A stretch of 5,339 nucleotides of DNA from an uncultured Spirochaetia bacterium. GTDB taxonomy: Bacteria > Spirochaetota > UBA6919. The stretch lies in NCBI GenBank assembly GCA_913053665.1, contig CAJXGR010000234.1, positions 1 to 5,339 of the forward strand, written 5' to 3'. The notes beneath the pieces are model-generated. The model saw only the letters and a list, made by a program, of their open reading frames with translations, ran no database searches and was not told where the DNA came from. Positions 5,245-5,339 of this stretch are shown piece by piece; within the stretch, counting starts at the first letter, position 1; each line of letters begins with the position of its first letter. Position numbers and translations under genes: made by a program.

Positions 5245-5339
5245 ATGCCGATTCAGCTTATTGGACGTTATATTATAAAGGAAATTGTTCCCAATTACTT
5301 GGTGGGGTTAGGATTCCTCTCAGTGATTCTGTTTGTCGC
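5245..5339 (+). CDS. LptF/LptG (YjgP/YjgQ) family permease, N-terminus only
   Basis: Only the first 31 residues are in the window: MPIQLIGRYIIKEIVPNYLVGLGFLSVILFV, running off the right edge. The pattern of an amphipathic start, RYIIKEI-P-, then a hydrophobic first transmembrane helix (about residues 18-31) is the typical opening of LptF and LptG, inner-membrane permeases that with LptB extract lipopolysaccharide or related lipid for transport to the outer membrane. LptF and LptG cannot be told apart from so little. The ATG at 5245 is chosen because family members begin a few residues before the RY motif. It has no good Shine-Dalgarno; an in-frame ATG at 5227 is the alternative. The frame stays open upstream through 5089 and into the antisense of the FAD oxidase, so the start is not fixed by a stop. 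It is divergent from the FAD oxidase gene. Confidence 0.7.
   Translation, partial: MPIQLIGRYIIKEIVPNYLVGLGFLSVILFV

Noticed and set aside
1..5339. A novel defence, mobile or biosynthetic system
   Set aside because: All substantial open frames are explained by a barrel protein, flagellar proteins, Pgi, a flavoprotein oxidase and an LPS-transport permease; no transposase, integrase, nuclease, toxin or repeat array is seen.

Overview
This 5.3-kb window looks chromosomal, from a diderm, flagellated bacterium that is most likely a spirochaete. The best evidence is the flagellin at 1023-1994. Its N-terminus (MIINHNLSAM) and its SGMRIN, GLAVSEKMRAQIRGLN, RMRELSVQTANGIY, HIGAN-DQRE and AAESRIRDTDMA blocks follow the FlaB type that forms the core of spirochaetal periplasmic flagella. 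A probable outer-membrane beta-barrel and the start of an LptF/LptG-type permease indicate an outer membrane. Genus and species cannot be read from the sequence alone.

Layout. 1-557 (+): C-terminal part of a beta-barrel-like protein, cut by the window start, with an internal duplication of about 34 residues at a 44-residue period. 585-980 (+): a 131-residue rod-binding (FlgJ N-domain type) protein 27 bp downstream. 992-1016: a hairpin between convergent genes, possibly a shared terminator. 1023-1994 (-): FlaB-type flagellin. 1995-2340: a 346-bp divergent control region. On the minus strand it carries two tandem sigma70-like promoters, a long structured leader and a strong Shine-Dalgarno for flagellin; a weaker promoter region faces the next gene on the plus strand. 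2341-3714 (+): glucose-6-phosphate isomerase. 3723-5090 (-): FAD-linked D-lactate/glycolate-type dehydrogenase, ending only 8 bp from pgi in convergent orientation. 5091-5244: divergent intergenic region. 5245-5339 (+): start of an LptF/LptG permease, cut by the window end.

How the genes relate. The rod-binding protein and flagellin both serve the flagellum but lie on opposite strands, so they are separate transcription units. Pgi (glycolysis) and the FAD oxidase (2-hydroxy-acid oxidation) are ordinary metabolic genes with no clear tie to motility. I see no mobile element, CRISPR array, tRNA or rRNA, and no evidence of a new multi-gene system. The most interesting parts are the flagellin control region (a T8 tract inside the promoter spacer, an inverted repeat overlapping the -35, a hairpin whose loop can pair with the Shine-Dalgarno), a changed metal/substrate signature in the FAD oxidase, and the duplicated barrel segment.
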